From Diplodia intermedia (taxonomy: Eukaryota; Ascomycota; Dothideomycetes; Botryosphaeriales; Botryosphaeriaceae), in contig JAKEKT010000030.1 of assembly GCA_021495925.1 (NCBI GenBank), positions 124,001-188,000 of the forward strand: a stretch of 64,000 nucleotides of DNA. The letters run 5' to 3'. Both the position numbers and the translations under genes were made by a program. Positions 42,690-54,271 of the stretch are shown here, in pieces; position 1 is the first letter of the stretch; each line of letters starts with the position of its first letter. Below the pieces are notes generated by a model. That model did no database searches. It had not been told where the DNA came from and saw nothing but the letters and a program-made list of their open reading frames with translations.

Positions 42690-43288
42690 GCTGGCGGAAT
42701 GTTGCTGGCGCAGGGAAGTGGAGATGCAGGTGCTGCAGGAAAGCACTTGGGCGTGGAGGGGAGGGTGGCGTATCGCGTCTCCGGCCATGCACGAGCGATG
42801 ACATAATCCAGGACAACACAGCGCCGCGGGGGCAGAGGCCGCTGTGCCTGACAGCTTGCCTGCGGCGGATCAATCTGGACGGCAGCAACGCAGAGGTGGG
42901 CTGGCGCCGGGGGCACGGCGCGGACGTGGCATTGGGCCGGCTTGGGTGCAGCGCATCGTGGCGCCTTTGTTGTGCTTTTCGTCGCGGCAGGCACAGTGTG
43001 ATGGGAGAATCGGCAGCCCCGCCAGGCTCGGGACATGACGCACGGCTGCGCGCTAGCGATGGTTGCGACGCAAGCGCCGAGCACGTGACCCGCTGCCCCG
43101 GCGACCGTGTTTACCAGCAGGCCCTTGACTTCTAGCTCTCGTTCTCCGGCCGCCAACCACTACTTCTCGCCCGCTCCCGCATCCCGCCTCCACCACACCA
43201 TCCCACGACAGCATGTTTTGAGAGCGTCACCGCATCTTCTCCGTCTCCTCTAACCCAATACCCAAACAGCAATACCACTCCAGACACC
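42690..43288. promoter_or_regulatory. Divergent promoter of ankyrin-BTB and NIMA genes
   Basis: 599 bp between outward-facing starts. GC-rich in the middle, CT-rich before the kinase start (ACACCATGTCTG). No TATA box is evident. If the upstream Met at 42788 is used for the ankyrin-BTB gene the spacer shrinks to 500 bp. Confidence 0.45.
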
Positions 43289-45730
43289 ATGTCTGACGAC
43301 GACAAGTACGATGTCCTGGAGAAGATCGGTACGTCGCTGGAATGCTCCCCCTTCGATCCAATTGCTGATCCGCTGCAGGCCAGGGCTCCTTTGGCATCAT
43401 CCGTAAGGTGCGGAGACGCTCCGACAACTATGTGTGTTTCCCAATTGCGACGGCGCCCCTCCACCCGCTTCTCTAACCGCTGCCAGGTCCTGTGTCGCAA
43501 GGAGATCAGCTACTCGAAGATGTCGCAGAAGGAGAAGGAGCAGCTCCAGGCAGAGCTGTCCATCCTCAAGGAGCTGCGTCATCCCAACATTGTCCAGTAC
43601 ATTGATCGCGTCCACCTGAAGTCGTCGCACGACCTCCACGTCTACATGGAATACTGCGGCAATGGAGACCTCGGCGCCGTCATCAAGCGCCTCAAGGCCA
43701 AGCGCCAGGTCGCCGACGAGGAGTTCGTCTGGAGCATATTCTCGCAGCTGTGCACCGCTCTCTACCGCTGCCACTACGGCCAGGATCCGCCCGACGCTGG
43801 CCGCAACGTCATGGGGCTGGGCAATGACGCCGTCCCGGTCAAGGAAAAGCAGAGGCACATCATGATCCTCCACCGCGACCTCAAGCCCGAGAACGTCTTC
43901 CTCGGCGAGGACAATTCTGTCAAGCTCGGCGACTTCGGTCTGTCCAAGATCATGCAGTCGCACGACTTCGCTTCCACCTACGTTGGCACTCCTTACTACA
44001 TGTCGCCTGAAATTTGCATGTCGGAAAAGTACACCGCGTCCTCGGACATCTGGGCCCTGGGTTGCATCATGTACGAGCTTTGCGCCCAGAAACCCCCGTT
44101 CGACGCAAAGACGCACTTCGACCTCATCCAGAGAATCCGCCGCGGATCGTTTGACCCCATTCCTAACGTTTATTCTCCGGAACTGAAAAATGTCATTGCG
44201 AGTTGTCTCAAAGTCGACTACACCAAGCGGCCTGAGACGATGCAACTGCTCAACCTTCCCATCATGAAGCTGATGCGCAAGGAGCAGGAGGTTGTGCAGA
44301 TGGGTCAGTTGTTGAAGCGGGAGCGTGATGCGACGAAGCTGCTCGAGAAGGAACTGAAGGACAAGATCGCCATTCATGAGAAGGAGAAGGACGATATCCG
44401 CGTGTCAGTCGACAACCAGTTGCGCCGTGAGTGGGAATTGAAGGCACGCCTGGAGATCGACAGTCACATCAACACCGAGCTGGAACGCCTCCGGAAAACT
44501 TTCGATGACGAGGTCAACAAGCGTGCGACGGAAGAGGTCGAGCGCCGCATGCATGCGTTCAAGCTGCAGCAGAGCGCCGCAGCAGTTCCTTCATTTACGC
44601 CTGCGCTGGAGGCGGCTCAGTCTATCAGCACCGTCGGAGAGGCTTCGGACTTCCCGTCGCAAACTGACATCTCCTCGTTCTCCCTTGAGGAGTCGCCCGT
44701 TCGGCCTCAGAAGCCCAGGGCAGCCACGCCCGAGAAGAGGCCCGCCAGGTCTGGATTCCAACGCGCCCACACCACGGCTTTCAACGAAGTCGCTGCTTCG
44801 CCCATGGACATCCAGATGGCAGATCCATCTCCAGGTCCCATCTCTCTGGCTGGTCTCAGCTTGAGCCCTCGCCGCAACGCACTGATGAACGCCGAGCCTA
44901 AGACGCGCCGTAACATCTTCGCTGCCGCCGCCGAGCGCCGGGAGCCCAGCAACGCGACTGCGCCGGCCTCGCCCACTCGTTGCACCAGCCCTACGGTAGT
45001 CGAAGACGAGATGGAAGATGACGACCTTCCCGCGCTGCCGTCGCCCACCCGCCCCCGCAGCACCAATGGCGGCGCTCGCAAGAGCCCCGAAAACGATCCC
45101 TTCAAGGTTCTCGCCGCCAACAACGCCCCGAACCCGGCAAGCCACCTCTTCACTCGCCGCAACTTGCAGGCCCGCAACGGTCCTGCGCCGAACCGCAACC
45201 CCTCGGCGCCTAACCTCACCCGCCTGGGCGGAGCTCCCGCTAACCGCCCTCGCCCGACCTCGACCGTCCCCGTGGTCGCCACGTCTCCCGCTCGCAAGCG
45301 CACCAAGGTGCCCAGCATTGGAGAAGTTTCGCCCATTCGCAAGAACAGCACGGGTAGCATTGACGTCGCCGACGCCGGCTTTGCGCGCGACACGGCAGCG
45401 ACGGCCCTCCGCAGCAAGAAGGGCGCCAACACAGCTCTCCGCCAGAAGGCCGCCACCGCGAGCAACATGAGCTCTGCATCCTCCAACCTGTCGGGCCGTA
45501 CGCTGGTCGAGCTGGCGCAGGGCAAGGCGTCCTCGACGGACGACCGCCGTAGCAGCAGCTCGAGCAACATCACCATCGGCGAGCTCAGCGAGAACGTCCC
45601 TGGGCGCAAGAAGAACAGCAGCGCGCTTCTGGCAACAGCCGCGCCGCAGTGGGACCCGGAGAGCGCGGATGCGCCCAGTCCCTTCATCAAGAGGAACACT
45701 GGAATCGCAATTGCTGCTGTTGTGAGATAG
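43289..45730 (+). CDS. nimA: G2-specific NIMA-family serine/threonine protein kinase
   Basis: Mitotic NEK kinase (Aspergillus NIMA, yeast Kin3). Exons 43289-43328, 43379-43431 and 43487-45730 give 778 aa. Kinase domain residues about 8-300: glycine loop IGQGSFGIIRKV; VLCRKEI with the ATP-binding Lys; HRDLKPENVF with catalytic D162; D180-F-G; activation segment GTPYYMSPEICMSEKY; DIWALGCIMYELC. An insert before HRD (DPPDAGRNVMGLGNDAVPVK) is typical of fungal NIMA. Coiled coil from about 315 to 430 (KRERDATKLLEKELKDK...). The long C-terminal tail is Ser/Pro-rich with many basic SP/TP sites and is presumably regulated by phosphorylation and degradation. Full length for the family. Confidence 0.94.
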   Translation: MSDDDKYDVLEKIGTSLECSPFDPIADPLQARAPLASSVRCGDAPTTMCVSQLRRRPSTRFSNRCQVLCRKEISYSKMSQKEKEQLQAELSILKELRHPNIVQYIDRVHLKSSHDLHVYMEYCGNGDLGAVIKRLKAKRQVADEEFVWSIFSQLCTALYRCHYGQDPPDAGRNVMGLGNDAVPVKEKQRHIMILHRDLKPENVFLGEDNSVKLGDFGLSKIMQSHDFASTYVGTPYYMSPEICMSEKYTASSDIWALGCIMYELCAQKPPFDAKTHFDLIQRIRRGSFDPIPNVYSPELKNVIASCLKVDYTKRPETMQLLNLPIMKLMRKEQEVVQMGQLLKRERDATKLLEKELKDKIAIHEKEKDDIRVSVDNQLRREWELKARLEIDSHINTELERLRKTFDDEVNKRATEEVERRMHAFKLQQSAAAVPSFTPALEAAQSISTVGEASDFPSQTDISSFSLEESPVRPQKPRAATPEKRPARSGFQRAHTTAFNEVAASPMDIQMADPSPGPISLAGLSLSPRRNALMNAEPKTRRNIFAAAAERREPSNATAPASPTRCTSPTVVEDEMEDDDLPALPSPTRPRSTNGGARKSPENDPFKVLAANNAPNPASHLFTRRNLQARNGPAPNRNPSAPNLTRLGGAPANRPRPTSTVPVVATSPARKRTKVPSIGEVSPIRKNSTGSIDVADAGFARDTAATALRSKKGANTALRQKAATASNMSSASSNLSGRTLVELAQGKASSTDDRRSSSSSNITIGELSENVPGRKKNSSALLATAAPQWDPESADAPSPFIKRNTGIAIAAVVR

Positions 45731-48700
45731 ATGCAACGACATACAACGACCTTTTACTTGCCCCTCGCCGCAGGCAATCTCTAATGACGATTGCGGCGTC
45801 CGATCCTTACGACGACCACATTTTCCTTTGTCATTTTCTTACCCACTCTTCTTCACTTCTGCTGGGCAGTGCAGGCATTATGGGATGGCGTTTTTTTCTT
45901 CTACTCTTCACATCTTCGCCCCGAGCTGAGAAATCGCTTGCAGGGCTGGCTGTTTCTGGTTATTCTTCTCTCTCTTTCTTCTCGGTGGGGGTCTTTTGGA
46001 TACTCTCTAGTGCAGAGTTTGATTCCTCTTTTGGTAACGAGTAACGGAAGTCTTTTTTTGGGAGGAGGTTATATGTGTGCGGTTCTACGGCACCCACCAT
46101 CCTCTCACTTTTTTTTTTCTCCTTTCTTTCCTGCCTGTCGCCTTTGCAGATGGGGCGGGCTTGAGGCGTTGTTGGATAACTGTGGATATGGGATATGCCG
46201 CGGGTGCAAAAAGGTTCATCCACCTTTTGTTTTTTTCCATTTTCTTTTTTTTTTTACTTTGGAAACCTACGCTGGACTGGGTATTGCTACTCTACTCTCA
46301 AGTGAGGAATGACATAGTACTTCAAATCTCTGGTGCACGCGTGTTTGGTGATTGATTGGCTTGATTGCGTGTAGTTGGACGTGAAGCTGGACAATGCGTA
46401 CTCCGTGGACAGTAAGTAAGTAGTGGGTGGGAATCTGGCTGGGTCGCGCATGAGCTCACTCACTCACGGTGGTGCCGCGACATGGAGCATCGGGAACCAT
46501 ACATAGGTACGGCGATCGCCTTACCGACAGCAAGATACGCCAAGTCCTCGAGGCCGGCGCGAGCCTCAACAGCAAGGGACCGGTATCGCAAGTCCTCAAG
46601 GAGCCGAGGGGCTGGCTGGGACCCTTGCCCGCCGGGAACAAAGGGCTCCAGCATGATATAGCAACCGGATCGACCACGCCGGCACAATACCAAACCCCAG
46701 CTAAGCCCGTCAGCCAGAACCCGCCGTCCGACGAGTGGGGAAGTCCTTTCAAGAAACTCAAGGCTACGCCGAAACTGCCGTACTGAGTGCGGCAGCAACC
46801 GTCCCGGGAGATAGAGACGTAAAACTGTACGAGGGTAGGTACAGTAGAAGAAGAAAAAAAAAAAAGAAAGAAATTGGTAACCTGTTTCGCCCTCCGATAC
46901 ACAGTGGTTCCTCCACTGCCATTACAAAAAGTTCTCCTCGGTAACCCCGTTCCATTACTAAAAGCAAATCCCGCTCGCTCTATTGAGGAAAAGAAAGAGA
47001 GAAGAAAGAACAAAAAGAAAGAAATCCCATTCCCAAGCTACGCAGGAGGCAACCTCCTGCCATTACCGGTCTCGTTTCGTATCGCGATCGCTGCAAAGAA
47101 AAAAGGAGCAAAGACTATTGTGGAACGAGTGCCGGGGCTAGGTGAGTGACGGACGTCGTTCGTCATCGTCATTACTTTCTCGTTGCAAAAGAGCGTCCGT
47201 CCGGCAGCGGTGGGCTCGCTCATTATCTTCGAGCGCCGCCCGCCGCCGTCTTGCCATCTGGGAGTGTCATTCATTCATTCATTGATTGCCTAGTCCACAC
47301 ACACATAGAGCGAACTTCTTCCTTCCGAACAAGCCGCCGGTGTGGGACGTGTCAATGGTGAGTGAGTGAGTGAGCTCGACATCGATGGAGCGGCCGCTGG
47401 GAGGAAGGAGGGAGAGGTACGGCGGTGGAGAGAGAGGTAAGTAGGTGAAAGGAGGTGGGAGAGTAGGTGGGAGAGTAGGTAGGTAGCGTAGTGTGACGGA
47501 CAGAGACCGAGGGTGAGTGAGTAAGTGAGTAAGTGAGTTCACCATCACCGACAGGCAAACTAATGCGGAGTTGAGAGAGAGAGAGAGAGAGCTCATATAT
47601 ATAGTGCGTGCGGTTGAGGTGAGAGAGAACGAGGCAAAAAAGAAGCAAAAAACAAGCACCCGGAAAGGTGAAACTCCTAATATCACAGGGCAAGCTGAAA
47701 CCTGGCTTGATGCAGTGACCCAACTGAACGTGGTGGTAGCATCGTGAGAGAATCGAACCTGGAACCTGCTTCAAGGTGTTCACCTAGTCTGCACCGTCGT
47801 GCTTGTTGAAGAGGAAGCTCGCTTTGACGGATTATATATTGCAGGGTGGGTTAATCGATCTTTGGGTGCGCGGCGGGCCGGTCGCTGTCTGGAGATGGCC
47901 GCTTGCTCGGAGAGACTGCGGAATGCTCTCTTCTGACATTGAAACTACCGTCGCGGCGGCCGCCGACCACTGTCGCGGGTTTTCGTGGTGTTGCATGGCA
48001 ACTGGTCGCGTCCACGCGTTCCGCCCGTCGCATCACCACCACCATCACCACCACCACCATTACGCTTGCCTACCAACTCTCTCATGGCAACCATACCTCG
48101 CTCATCGTCTTCCAGTGTTACTCTCCTCCACCTGACCGCAACCTTCGCCGGCCATTTCACTCCCGCAGCCCGGCCGCGACATCGGGACGTCTTCGCCAAC
48201 CCTCGGCCGCTTGTTTCTTTCCCCAATCTCTCGCTCACGCCCTCGTTGCCTTCAGCATACTCTTCGCCCCCTCACGGCAGCCGCCATCGCGCGAACACCA
48301 TGGTGTCGGGTAGCGACAGAGAGGATGGGCGGGGGTAAGCGCGGTCATGGATGATGCGGACAACATGACGAGGGCGGGCAATACCGAGATGCGCGCCTTG
48401 CTGTGGCTGCGAGGGAAAAGGTAAAAGGGTGGTGGAGGAGGGCTGCGGGTCCTTGTCCTCCTGCTCCTCTTCGTCCTCCTCCTCCTCCTCCTCTTCCCTG
48501 CTTCTTCTACTCTCTCTTCTTCTCCTACGTCCGCGAGTGATGCTGAAGGGCGGCAATATTACGCACTATCATCTAACGAGGCGATCAGAGAGTTTGAATA
48601 CCGCAGGCGAGAAAGCCGTGGGAAAGATAAAAATGAGGGAAAGCGGTATTGTGAAGAAGTTCAAGCGTTGCTGAACAATTCTCTTTTTTGGTGCTTCTTC

Positions 48701-49789
48701 TTCCTTCCCATCCGCTGACTTCTTTTCGTTCTCTCTCGATGGTGAAAGAGGAAGACGGATCGTCAAGGCGGCCTGGGACTCTTATGTTTGCTGCATCCAA
48801 GATCGATGTTGATAGAGCTGCAAGTTTGCCACAGGTTGCAGGCCGCAACATTGGCTACACTATCCGCTCCTCAATATTAGACCTTAGAGCTACTGGATTG
48901 TACGAAGTTGAGAGGAGATCGGGAAGAATAATCCGCACCGCGATGCAGGAAAGAGATGGTAAAAGCTATGTGACGTGTACGGCGTTTGGAACGAAAGATG
49001 GTCTGCAGATGCCACAGCACAAGTTGCGTACGCGTGTAGTCTTTCCCTGCTTATATTGCATGCGAAGACTAAGATGAAACGCATCCGTCCAGTACCACTG
49101 TAGCACGTAATGCCGCGATACTTATCCGACGCTGTAGGTTGAAACACCGTGTTTGCCGCGTTGATCAAGCCTCGTATGCAAGGGAGCTGGTTACTGAATG
49201 GTTCAAGATGCGGCAAGGTGCTCGGAGAAAGCCCTTTGTGGTTTGCTGCAGGGTCCGGCAGATGGCGCGGCACTTTGCTGTTTGCATGGGAATGAGTTGG
49301 AAGTAGAGCGCCAGAATCCAACATGTATGATTCTTGACATCGTGGGATTCTTATTCTATTGTCTCATACAGTCAGACTCACTCAAAACCGAAGTAGGCTC
49401 TTCTGGTTATATAATGCGTGGTTCATCTGCGGCGTGGTCGTGCTTTGGAGGGGTGTTTTCGCCATTTCGTTGACGTCTGTTGTGATCGCCTCACCCTGTT
49501 CAACCCCTCCACTTTTAGACGGTTGTACCATTGGCCCCTCCGATGCCGAAATCAAGCAACGGAAAGGCCAACCACGCTCAGGCAAATTTCGTGTAGAATT
49601 GTCAATTCAAGCCTAGTTGGAGCCGGAAAGTCAAAAAAGAACGCATTGTATTTATATAGTCTTTGGGGACGCATTTTTCTGTTCTTTCCCGAGCGCAAGT
49701 CGTACCTTTAGCACCAACGTTACTTTTCTTATTGCAAAACTAACCACTTTCGTTTCTACCCTGTTTCCTCTTGGTTACGTGTCGTCGGA
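45731..49789. other. 4-kb gene-poor stretch rich in simple repeats
   Basis: No frame shows recognisable protein content; the best unassigned one is a 105-codon plus-strand frame at 46469-46786, hydrophilic and without a known domain. Simple sequence: T-rich 3' flank of the kinase gene; CATT run near 47270; (GTGA)n at 47358-47374; GGGAGAGTAGGT repeats around 47455-47490; (GTAA/GTGA)n at 47512-47540; (GA)n at 47574-47591; CAC/CAT run at 48034-48060; CTC-rich run at 48455-48500. A tRNA T-loop-like sequence at 47750 has no cloverleaf. Confidence 0.5.
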
Positions 49790-51993
49790 ATGCATTGGCG
49801 GCAACCATTTAGTGGTCGCGCCGATGCGCAGGGCACGGTGGTGGAAAGCCAGAAGGAGGATGTCCCTGGAGGGAGCTCTCAGTTTATTGGCGAGAAGGGA
49901 GGCAACGATGCGCCGCCTACCTATCAGGATGCGTCTGGTGCGCCCGTCGAGAACAATTCCCCGTTGGGATATTCGGTCGGCCCCGTCACGATTACCCTGC
50001 TGAACATCACCATGATGATTGGCGCTGGCATCTACTCTACACGTACGTCCTGCGCACCAGCTGAGACAGAGCGTTACACTGACAGTTCCAAGCATCCTCG
50101 ATTCTGTCGGGAACCGGCTCTGTTGGTGTCAGTCTTGTCTACTGGACGCTTGACTACTTGGTTTGTCATCTATCCCCCGAAGCGACAAAGGAACAGCGGC
50201 TGATTAGTGGCTACGCAGATTTGTCTTGCATCGGGAGCAGTCTACCTCGAATTCACCGCCTACTTCCCCAGTCGATCCGGCTCCGAGGTCGTCTTCCTCG
50301 AACAAGCCTACCCTCGTCCCTCGTGGCTCTTCCCGACAACATTTGCCGTCCAAAGCGTGATTCTCTCGTTCGGAAGTGCAAACGCTACTGGTAAGTGGAC
50401 CTGGTGGACATGGTCTCACACACAAAGGCTAATGCGGGACGACGGTCATGGCCAACTACCTGATTGCCATTTCCGGGCACGAAGGAACGGATTGGCAGAT
50501 CAAAGGCACTGCTCTGGCCTGCTACACTATTGCTACTTTGAGTACAACCACGCCAACCCCTCGCTTCATTTTCAAACACTGACGGGATACAGCTCTTGTG
50601 TTCAACACCAAGTACGCCTACTGGTTCTCCAACGCTGTCGGCATCATCAAGATCTGCACCCTGCTCTTCATTGTCCTCACCGGCTTCGTCGTCTTGGGTG
50701 GTAACACCAAGGTCGAGGATCCCAAGGCTAATTTCCGAGATCCATGGTCTGGTAGCAGTAATGCTTCGGCGTATGGGATGACCATTGCTCTGTATCGTGT
50801 CCATTTCTCGTATGGTGGGTACAACAACGCTTTCAACGTTGCCAATGAGGTCAAGGTATGAAATCCTGCCCCGTTGCATCCGAAATATGACTTTGACTGA
50901 TTACGAGTTGTGGTAGAATCCCGTCAGGTCGCTCAAGATCTACGCTACTGTCGCTCTGACCACAGTCTACATTCTGTACATGTTTGCCAACGTCGCCTTC
51001 TTCGCTGCCGGTGAGTAGATCAGGATACCTGGAAGGCTAGGTCATCAACCTGACAGTATCTCCCATCACAGTCCCCAAGGAGGAGCTCGAGAACTCCGGC
51101 CTCACCGCCGCCAGCCTGTTCTTCACCGCCGTCTTCGGCGACAGCAGAGCCGTCCGTGGCCTCAACTTCCTCATCGCGCTGGCCTCGTTCGGCAACATGA
51201 TCGCCGTCATCGTCGGCCTGTCCCGACAAATCCGAGAGTGCGGACGCCAAGGTGTTCTGCCGTGGACCACATTCTGGGTTTCCACCAAGCCGTCCGGAAC
51301 GCCTCTCGGGCCATACGCCGTTATCTGGTCCATGACCGCCCTGATGATCCTAGCCGTGCCAGCCGGCGATGCATTCACTTTCGGTAAGCGCTCGTCACGA
51401 GATGACCCGTTGTGAGTCTGTAGGCACCGCTGACAATCGGCAAACAGTCAACGACCTGGGAACCTTCCCGGCCGCGGCATTCAACCTGGCCATGGCCGTC
51501 GGCATCTACGTCGTGCGCTGGCGCAGACGCAAGGCCGACCTGCCCGCGCCCGAGTTCAAGGCGTGGCACGTCGTCATCGTCTTCAACATCCTCATCCAGC
51601 TGTACATCCTCGTCATGCCGTGGTACCCGCCGGCCGGCGGCCGGTACGCCGGCGACGTCAGCTTCTGGTACGCCACGTACGCTGTCGCCGGCATCGCTAT
51701 GTAAGCAGTTTCCTCCCCTCTCCCATGATGTGCGCAGAGTTTGACGCCGGTGCAGCCTGCTCATTTGCGCCCTCTACTATTGGCTTTGGGCCGTCCTCCT
51801 TCCCAGGTGGAAAGGCTACCGGTTGCGCCAGGAGCTCGTTCGTCTTGACGACGGCGCTCAGAGTAATCGTCTCCGGAAGGTTCCGAATGCCGAGGTCGCT
51901 GAGTGGGATGCTACGCACGATGCGGCTGGGCGGCCTACTCAATCGTCTTCTTTTACTACCAAGCTTTCTTCAGTCACGGAGACTGCGGTCTAA
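49790..51993 (+). CDS. Amino-acid permease, APC superfamily (Mup1/LAT-like)
   Basis: Plasma-membrane transporter with about 12 helices, close to fungal high-affinity methionine permeases. Nine exons (49790-50042, 50093-50160, 50219-50390, 50446-50541, 50593-50855, 50917-51010, 51072-51383, 51448-51700, 51756-51993) give 582 aa. Helix 1 carries the APC substrate motif (TLLNITMMIGAGIYSTPSSI, then LSGTGSVG). Later: LASGAVYLEFTAYFPSRSGS, NTKYAYWFSNAVGIIKICTL, HFSYGGYNNAFNVANEVKNP, LASFGNMIAVIVGLSRQIRE and VLPW. To keep the conserved VMANYLIAISG of exon 4, the acceptor must lie just before 50446, where the genomic sequence is CGG, not AG. The first canonical AG downstream of the branch-like site (50483-50484) stays in frame but removes 13 residues of a membrane helix. 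The tail is Ser/Thr-rich. Confidence 0.88.
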
Positions 51994-53138
51994 AATGCCA
52001 GGAGGTGGTGCTTCTTGCGAAGATATGCGAGGGTTCAGGGAAAAGACATGGCGAAAAAAGACCCGGATAGTACATCTTTCACGACTGTTAACTGTTTTGC
52101 TTTCCCGTATGGATATTACATCTCTATTCGCCTTCTCGTGACGATGCACTGGCTCCGATCCACCCGATCCATCCGTTTGGCAAGCTACAAGAAACAACGC
52201 AGATCAACCCGACCACCGTCCCCACGCCGCTGCGATCGGGACGTGCCGGTTACCGCGCCGCGCGAGTCGAGGCTGGGCGTGCTGGATCTGAGCGATGGGG
52301 AGAATCCGCGGTCGAGGGGGCCGCCGAGGGGGCCTGAGGAGGTGGGGGTTGGATGTGAAGAAGAAGAGGGCGGATGGGGCGAAGGGAGAGACGGTTGTGG
52401 GTGTGGGTGTGGTCGAGGGGGGAGGGGATGGATCGCCGCGACGGCTGGACGGGTTCGCGCCGAAGAGGCGGAACAAATTGATGCTCGGCGTAGAGGAATC
52501 TGTGGCTTGAATGCGTTGCGGTTTGGCACTGCTCGGGGAAGCGTGGCCCAAAAATCAATTTTTTTGTGCCATTTACGACTTTTTATGGCTTTTGCATCTC
52601 TTGCGCACTTTGGGCCTTCTCTTCTACTTGATTCTTTCAAACATGGTTGCTTTTTCTTGTCCGAACTCCAGTTTTTTGCGAAGTATTGCGAGGTAGAATA
52701 TGACGAGTCGACTGGATCGGTCTTCGCTTTTGCAAGGTGTCAGAGTGGCTGCCGGGCACTGCATGCTATTTGCTGCATGCTGGTGTGTCAGCTTAGCCTT
52801 TCCTTTGGCCCACCAACGTAGAACTCGCTTGAAAGTGTGCCCAGCTGCATCAACGCTCTTATCAGGCTAGACAAAGTATCTATAGCTGCAGTCATCAGGA
52901 TCAGTCAGCGCTATCAGTCCATATACATTTAATCCAGCTGCTTTTTCTGTCATTATTCCCTTCCTCAATGAATCGATTTCTTTCTCTCAGCCTTGTGGAG
53001 TTCCTTCTTTGACCTTCGCATTGCACCTGGCCCTTCCAAAGGTACCTCCATCTCAAGCATGCTCCTGACTCGCCTTGCTAATCGCATCGCGACAGATTCA
53101 GCTGACACATACCCCTCCATTTGTGAGAGGCTGTCGAA
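51994..53138. other. Intergenic, nothing recognised
   Basis: The frame open on the plus strand from 52015 and the antisense frame over 52185-52640 are both low-complexity and without domains. No RNA or repeat is evident. Confidence 0.4.
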
Positions 53139-53617
53139 ATGACCAACAAATGCGTGGTGCCCAGATGTAACGGCCAGAGAGTGCAAGGGATGCAATACTG
53201 CATAGCGCATCTTTGCGGGGAGCCCACATGCCCGAATCAAAGTCGTCGATTCCGGTTCTCCAACCGTGCTCTTCAACCAGCAGCTGGTACTCCGACAACT
53301 TTCTTCTGCACTCAACATACCTGTGCTGCAAGGTCGGAGTCGCTGTTTTGTCCACAGCGCTGTAATCCCGGGACTAGTTGGTGTACGGAACATACTTGCA
53401 GCGCTTGTCCGTACAACGGAGGTCCAGCTTTGGTCATGATCCCCTCACGCGGACACCGAGTCTGTGGCGATTGTGGTGAGTCTCAAAGCTTCCAGAAGAC
53501 TGCTCTCTACTGATCCACACTATAGCCTTGGAAACGGGGACAATTTCATCATCCGCACCATCAATCGCCGATACCGATACAACAGGCATGGCAGAAGAGG
53601 ACTTCGATTGGGATTGA
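53139..53617 (+). CDS. Small Cys/His-rich protein, unknown function
   Basis: Exons 53139-53475 and 53526-53617 (GTGAGT donor, CTATAG acceptor) give 142 aa. No signal peptide. The sequence has at least 15 cysteines arranged regularly: three CxxHxC modules (CIAHLC at 21-26, CTQHTC at 57-62, CTEHTC at 82-87). The first and third are each preceded by a CxxxC pair (C5/C10 and C71/C75 regions) and an aromatic residue (YC, WC). This spacing looks like a repeated zinc-binding fold. The C-terminal 30 residues, from exon 2, are acidic and Ser/Thr-rich (MAEEDFDWD end). I do not recognise the family. It sits at the edge of a block of decayed accessory genes. Intron support and the regular pattern argue that it is real. 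Confidence 0.65.
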
Positions 53618-54271
53618 AGTCAATTACTGTCACGAACAGATGACCAGGCACGTTGGATCACCCGCGGGCAGTAACTGTTTGACTTGATTGATTTTTTTGT
53701 TTATGCAACTTAATGCGATTCTATCTGGCGCATTACCTTCTGCTCGCCCGGGTATGTGAGATTCCATCACTCTGCCGAGACCACGAGACACTTGGGAAAG
53801 CTCGTATGCCCCACCAGAAATGGGAACACGCACCTGTGGTTTTCGTTTCCAATACCGGCACATAGTATAAGCCAACCAGAAACCCGTACGATCCAGGCAG
53901 AATCCCAAGCCACATGCAAGCCCCTATTCTGATTACAAACATTGCTCCCCCACACCACTGCCTTGTCGCCGCATATCCTTTTCCTCGCAAAGACACATCG
54001 CTCTGTCTGCTTAGTTTCAATGGTTGTCTGCTAGGTGACATCCGCTACAATTGCTCAGGTAGGCGAGCTAATGGTCGCTGGGTGACTGCGGCGTGTGGAG
54101 GTTCTGATTTGCTGCAGGTCTCAACCTCACCCATACAATCATCGAAGATGCGGAGAAGACGGTAGAGGCGAAAGACTCCGAACGAGGAAAGAATATCCGG
54201 CGGGAGCCAAGCTCAAGGCAGCCACCGATGGATTTTTCGTACAAGAGGCCATTTCACGCGTAACCTTGGCC
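53618..54271. other. Intergenic, possible 5' exons of the next gene
   Basis: No recognisable domain. Frames near 53914-54140 could supply 5' exons to the DUF7708-like gene, but I cannot define them. Confidence 0.35.

Noticed and set aside
47690..47800. Possible minus-strand tRNA (T-loop-like GGTTCGATT)
   Set aside because: The flanking bases do not form a T stem, and no acceptor or anticodon stem can be folded around it.
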